Below, piece by piece: positions 59,786 through 64,000 of a DNA stretch of 64,000 nucleotides. Positions within the stretch are counted from its first letter, which is position 1; every line of letters starts with the position of its first letter. The DNA lies in contig SJOL01008619.1 of NCBI GenBank assembly GCA_004794785.1, positions 655,965 to 719,964 on the forward strand. The letters run 5' to 3'. A program made the position numbers and the translations under genes. This DNA is from Opisthorchis felineus. Its lineage: Eukaryota; Platyhelminthes; Trematoda; Opisthorchiida; Opisthorchiidae. The notes under the pieces were generated by a model. That model was not told the origin of the DNA. It saw only the letters and a list, made by a program, of their open reading frames with translations, and searched no databases.

Positions 59786-62700
59786 TGGAAAAATCGCCTT
59801 ACCTAGACTGACGGCACATCTAAAACTATTCTCACTATACTTTTGGCGGTCCCGTTGTGCATCCTCGGTTGCCTACCTGCAAATACGAACAAACCGCTTA
59901 TCTCGCCTCAACTGCACTTGGGACTAGTTCGTCCCAATCCACTCAACGCTTCCCCTGGATTTAGGCATCCCGGGCCGCCCTTAGCTTTTCTCCCCCACAA
60001 AGTCAGCGACCTTCTCCACAGTCCGCGTTCCGTCCAATGCATTTGGACTAACTCTCTCACCCAAGGAACTTTCACATCCAACCCTACTCAAACAGCGACA
60101 CAAGTAGGTCTGTACAGTTTCACTGTGCACCATGATTCTTAAATTTCAGCTGTCGTTTATCCTTATTACGGATTATTCCACGTATTCATTCCCACTGACG
60201 CTGCTCGTGACTGTGGCCACAAAAGCAAACATTCAAATCCACAGCACTGGTTCTATATTTTATTTCAAATTGGCCAGCCAAATCGGTGAAATTGTACTTC
60301 TCCTCCTGATTTGTTTTTCTATTTTCTTATTTTCTACCATTTACAGTTTCTTATCACGTGCCAAGCAGGATCTTTTATTGTTCTACTCTCATTGTTGTGT
60401 CAGTGCCCGCCATCTTCGAATTGTAACGGTCTAATTTTGCTCCAATTTGGTATGCTTACTACAAGCTGAAAACCACCAATAATTGTGTTTCTCTGCCCCC
60501 GATTTTCACAGAATTTGGATCGGATTACGCCGACTACTTGTGTGAATGCCCAGCTTCAGCGTACTCCTGGGCACCCGCACTTGACATCACTCGTGTCTTT
60601 ATTCACACTGTACCAGCATGAACATGCCTGACGGTATTCCACCCACTAGCTGGGAATAAACACCATTATTATTAAAAAAGTTCTCGACCAGCCACAACAA
60701 GGTTACCGTCTAGACCGTCGCCTTTTCTTGGTGAAACATGGCGGTTGATAAAACTGGGATCATTCTTCCGGGTATGATCTAACTTCAGTTTTAAGAGGAA
60801 GAAAACGAAACCATATAGTTTCCCCGGTTTTAGCTCCTTGGGTGCAAAAATGGGGCTAAAATAATCTACGCCGGTAGCTGAAAAGTGTAAGTAGTTTCAA
60901 GACTTCAAAGTAGTAAGGCTGCAATCAGAGCTGTTTTACAGGATTTATCTTCCCTCTTACGAAGAGCGCCTATGCAACACGCCATTAACAGCGGCCGTTA
61001 TGTCGTTAGCTGACCAGTGCATTAACGAAGACGTCTGTAGCTGCCCGAAAGGCAGATTTGCTCAGTCGGAAACGGAACACTTGGCCAATAATGTAGTTTG
61101 TAAGATCCTATCTAGAACATAAGTCGTCATCAGGGGAACTAACTAGAGTATTCACGGCGCAGTCATAAACTAATCGGACCTCCCAGCGTTTTTGCGAGTA
61201 ACGAATGGATTATGAAGACTGGGGCGCAAACCTCCTGGTGAACAAACTGGCGGTCGTCTGATACGGTTTCCTTTTTCTCAAGTAGACCGGCCTTGCCGTT
61301 GTGATGACGGTGGTCTCTATCGCTCAGGTAACCATGGCAATTTTTGCTACAAGACAGACTTTAGGCAGTTTTCTTTCAGTCAAGCGTTTGAAGAAGCGGC
61401 TTCGGGTGATGACCGTTTATCAGGCTACTCAGTAGGTCGTATAATTTCTTCGCATCCTAGAAACAATGGCCTATACGTACTTTTGCTTTTGCCCATATTA
61501 GACTCAACTACTCTCAATACATCGACCTCAACACTCAGTTGTGTTGAGGCAGTAGATCACCATTTGTTCTGGTCCCACTAAACTGCCAGTCCTAGTGTTG
61601 CCTAGCCCAGTGCCACTGAATGTGGGTGAGTTCGTTTTGAAGATGCTATTCTATAAGTCAGGAAGCATCTGTGGCGTTAGTTTTTATCAAAATCAGGATT
61701 TCATCTTCAGAAATTTGTACAGAATGAACTGAAACGCTGGAGTCGCATAAAATTCTGATTATTGGACTTTTCAGGGTCATAAGCTGCATTCTTGTTCGAA
61801 TCCCTCCGTTGGGTTAATCTTGATGCATTTGTTTTTTGTTCGGTCGTGCTCCGTGGCCATTGAGTCGGTCCTTGTTCTCGACCAGAGTTTGGCACGGATA
61901 GGACTTAGGGCGCGCCGGTTTACTTTGTCTGTTTTTATGACCAAAGCAAGTTCGTGCCAAGAATAATAATAAGCACCCTTAGAAGTCCACCAAAATGCTA
62001 AATCTACTGGCGCATCTTAAAGTGACTGGATTTTGACGCCTAATTGATTACAATCGATGAAATTTCACCTATGACGGTTCATCTTGTGTAGGCATAGCAG
62101 CCACCTCTTCACCATTATGACACTAAAGCCTGCTCCCGCTGGGCTCTGAACCGGACCGGATTTCCGGCCTTGAAGTAAGGTGAGCAATTTTGCCAGCTCT
62201 TTTTTTGCCTTTAAAGTGTTTGAAGTTGCAATCATATGAGTGCAGTTTTCGTCTTCTGGTTGTTTGAACCATTTTACTTCCAGGTTGAAGCACGAAATGG
62301 TCTTCGGTTCTTAACGGCCGGTCTTTGTTTATCCACATTTTATTTGGAAACTCAGTAATCATTTAGAGCCTTGCTCTGAAATACGATAGATGGAGTACAA
62401 AAATAATGATCACATGAAGAACATGGAGGCCATTTTAACCGCCGATTGAAACCACTCGGCATAAAACCTGATAAGATCCTTTTGTGGCAAAAAGCGCTGA
62501 GCACAGCTGCTGCCTGCACCAGAGTTGAGATAACTTTTGGGAATGTTTCTCGATGAATGAATATAGACCCGCGCCTAAGGGGATTCAGAAGTAGTATCAA
62601 AACTTTGATAGTCGGGTTATAAATTGACAGCATTGCATGGGCAGTTTGGGGCCCAGATACGTGCGGGTAGAATGATGGCCCAAGAGGCTGCATTCATCCA

Positions 62701-63390
62701 ACCCAGCGACAGAACACTGAGGGTTGGGCTTCCAGTGACCATCCAGACTTGTGCACAACAGGCCAGGCATTCAAAACCTTCAATATGGCAGGATTTTATC
62801 ACTAACTCAGGAAAACTGGCATGCGGTTAATATACAAAAGTATGTAAAATATGCAAAAGTACGCAAAAATGCCCAAAAGAGCTACCAATTATCGCGAATG
62901 TAATGGAATAGAAAAATATGCAACCAAGAGCGAGCGGCAAGGTCGAAACTTAGTTCAAAATTGACGTCAGTCATCGTACTGTATGGCACTAGCTTTGTGA
63001 TGGCCACGAACACGTCCTGGGGAAATGTTTTGCAGAGTCACGTACAGGTGCATGGGATTGAGTTGTTGAACCAAGTTACTTAATTTAGGGTGGTTCTTGC
63101 TGAGTGATGACTTCGGTCTACCTTTAGAGCAAAATATGTTTACGGTGCATTATTGCCTTTCACAGTTTAAACGTCGGGTGGGAACCTTGACAGCAAAGGA
63201 CACGCGTGCATAAATGCAGAAAAGATTAAACTTAACCCTAGGCTCGGCGTTAAGTTCGTCAGACAAATGTCATTCCGCATGTCACCCATCCAAAACCGGG
63301 GAACTTATTGTTTATTAGGCGTAGCCGACCCAATGACGAGAGGTTCATATCGTATCTCCACCATGTAATAATAGGAGAACTAGTCAACTT
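59786..63390. other. No recognised gene
   Basis: 59850-60130 is C-rich and open on plus. 60132-60434 encodes a hydrophobic stretch (IGEIVLLLLICFSIFLFSTI) without family resemblance. GGAATAAACACCATTATTAT near 60653 carries a polyadenylation signal and could be the end of a retroelement transcript. 62350-62830 is open on both strands, not recognised. Confidence 0.4.
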
Positions 63391-63942
63391 TCATCTGTCG
63401 GACCGCCAAGCAAGGCATAGGTACCCATCAGTTCCTTCAGAGGAGACGACAATTATAATAATTATAATAATTGTGCTTTCCATCTGGTGGGTGGTATACC
63501 GCCAAGCACGATACAAAGGGACAGTCGAAATTACAGCGTAGCTAGGAATGCTGAGAAGCTGGATAGCCATATAAAAATGGGCCTCGTCTAGCACAGACAT
63601 GGGCTTTTCAAAACTGGTACAATAGAGGCGCAGCAGACATTGAGGACAGTGAAACACGGTTATTAGGTCCTCCTAGCTCGTTTGAAGATGGCGGGCAACG
63701 ATGCGATAGGAGGCAAAATCAAGGAATCTTGCCTGTAGATAAAGAGCATAGGTGTCCTCCAGATGCGCTACTCGCTTAACGGGTTGCAGGCCGGAAACTC
63801 CTCGTAAGATGACCTCGATAAGGGCGGCGTCCACCTTGAATCTAGAGTAGACAACTTGGTCAGCGTTTTGAAGAAATGATTTGACGTAAACTTCATAGGG
63901 TGCCAGAAATAGGGGAAACGTAGTGAATCTTCCGAAGGACAA
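63391..63942 (-). other. Broken open frame of about 180 codons, unrecognised
   Basis: Two minus-strand frames share one phase, separated by a single TAG at about 63675. The first has ADQVVYSRFKVDAALIEVIL, then VAHLEDTYALYLQARFLDFA. The second has TVFHCPQCLLRLYCTSFEKP, then LYRAWRYTTHQMES. The join reads smoothly across the stop, suggesting one decayed gene, perhaps from a transposon with a C-x-x-C finger. The family was not identified. Confidence 0.35.
63450..63472. repeat. AAT-rich simple palindromic repeat
   Basis: AATTATAATAATTATAATAA followed by TTG, about 23 bases built from AAT/ATT units. The isoleucine runs translated from it are an artefact of the repeat. Confidence 0.8.
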
Positions 63943-64000
63943 CTAAAACTTTTGTAATGGATTTTTTGCCGTGGCGTGAGGAAGGTAACCCTGTAAAAAG

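Noticed and set aside
63391..63480. Polyisoleucine protein segment
   Set aside because: It is the translation of an AAT/ATT simple repeat.
1..64000. CRISPR arrays, operons, ribosome-binding sites
   Set aside because: The sequence is eukaryotic, with spliced exons, retrotransposons and SINEs. No regularly spaced short repeats or bacterial gene layout were seen.

Overview
The window looks like a piece of a digenean trematode (fluke) nuclear genome. The evidence is a tetraspanin gene with short exons and multi-kilobase introns, a CsRn1-type and a Mag-type Ty3/Gypsy retrotransposon, and two repeat families carrying hammerhead ribozymes, one of them built like the Schistosoma Sm-alpha SINE. Prokaryotic gene organisation is absent: nearly all 60-100 codon frames here are chance.

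Region by region. 1-16.5 kb is mostly unrecognised non-coding sequence with scattered hammerhead repeats (3.6-4.1, 6.5 and 12.4 kb), SINEs (4.5 and 12.9 kb) and a possible TMCO1-like fragment (6.8 kb). 16.5-41.2 kb holds one plus-strand tetraspanin gene. Its exons splice in phase to a 264-residue, four-pass protein with a six-cysteine large extracellular loop. The last exon exists twice (37701 and 41112), each copy coding 16 residues with its own stop. Its introns carry hammerhead repeats at 24.3-24.6 and 36.5-37.1 kb and ribozyme-bearing SINEs at 27.9 and 33.8 kb. 41.2-45.4 kb is mostly unrecognised, with a tRNA-derived SINE at 43.4 kb.

45416-54025 is a tandem Mag-type LTR retrotransposon on the minus strand, arranged LTR, internal, LTR, internal, LTR, with two apparently identical internal regions that share the same defects. 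54.7-59.0 kb is a decayed plus-strand CsRn1-type element, interrupted by a 130-bp fragment of the hammerhead repeat family with an 8-bp target duplication. The rest, to 64 kb, is mainly unrecognised, with two coding-like minus-strand stretches.

The most interesting content is the hammerhead system. At least three copies of a 280-310 bp unit keep the full hammerhead core with a GUC cleavage site, and several more are eroded. The stem III strand is the palindrome ACCGGU, so cleavage probably needs two ribozymes paired together. One tandem pair (280 bp spacing) resembles a retrozyme, and an inverted pair sits in the tetraspanin intron just upstream of the alternative last exons. All calls were made by eye; nothing was aligned, folded or searched by computer.
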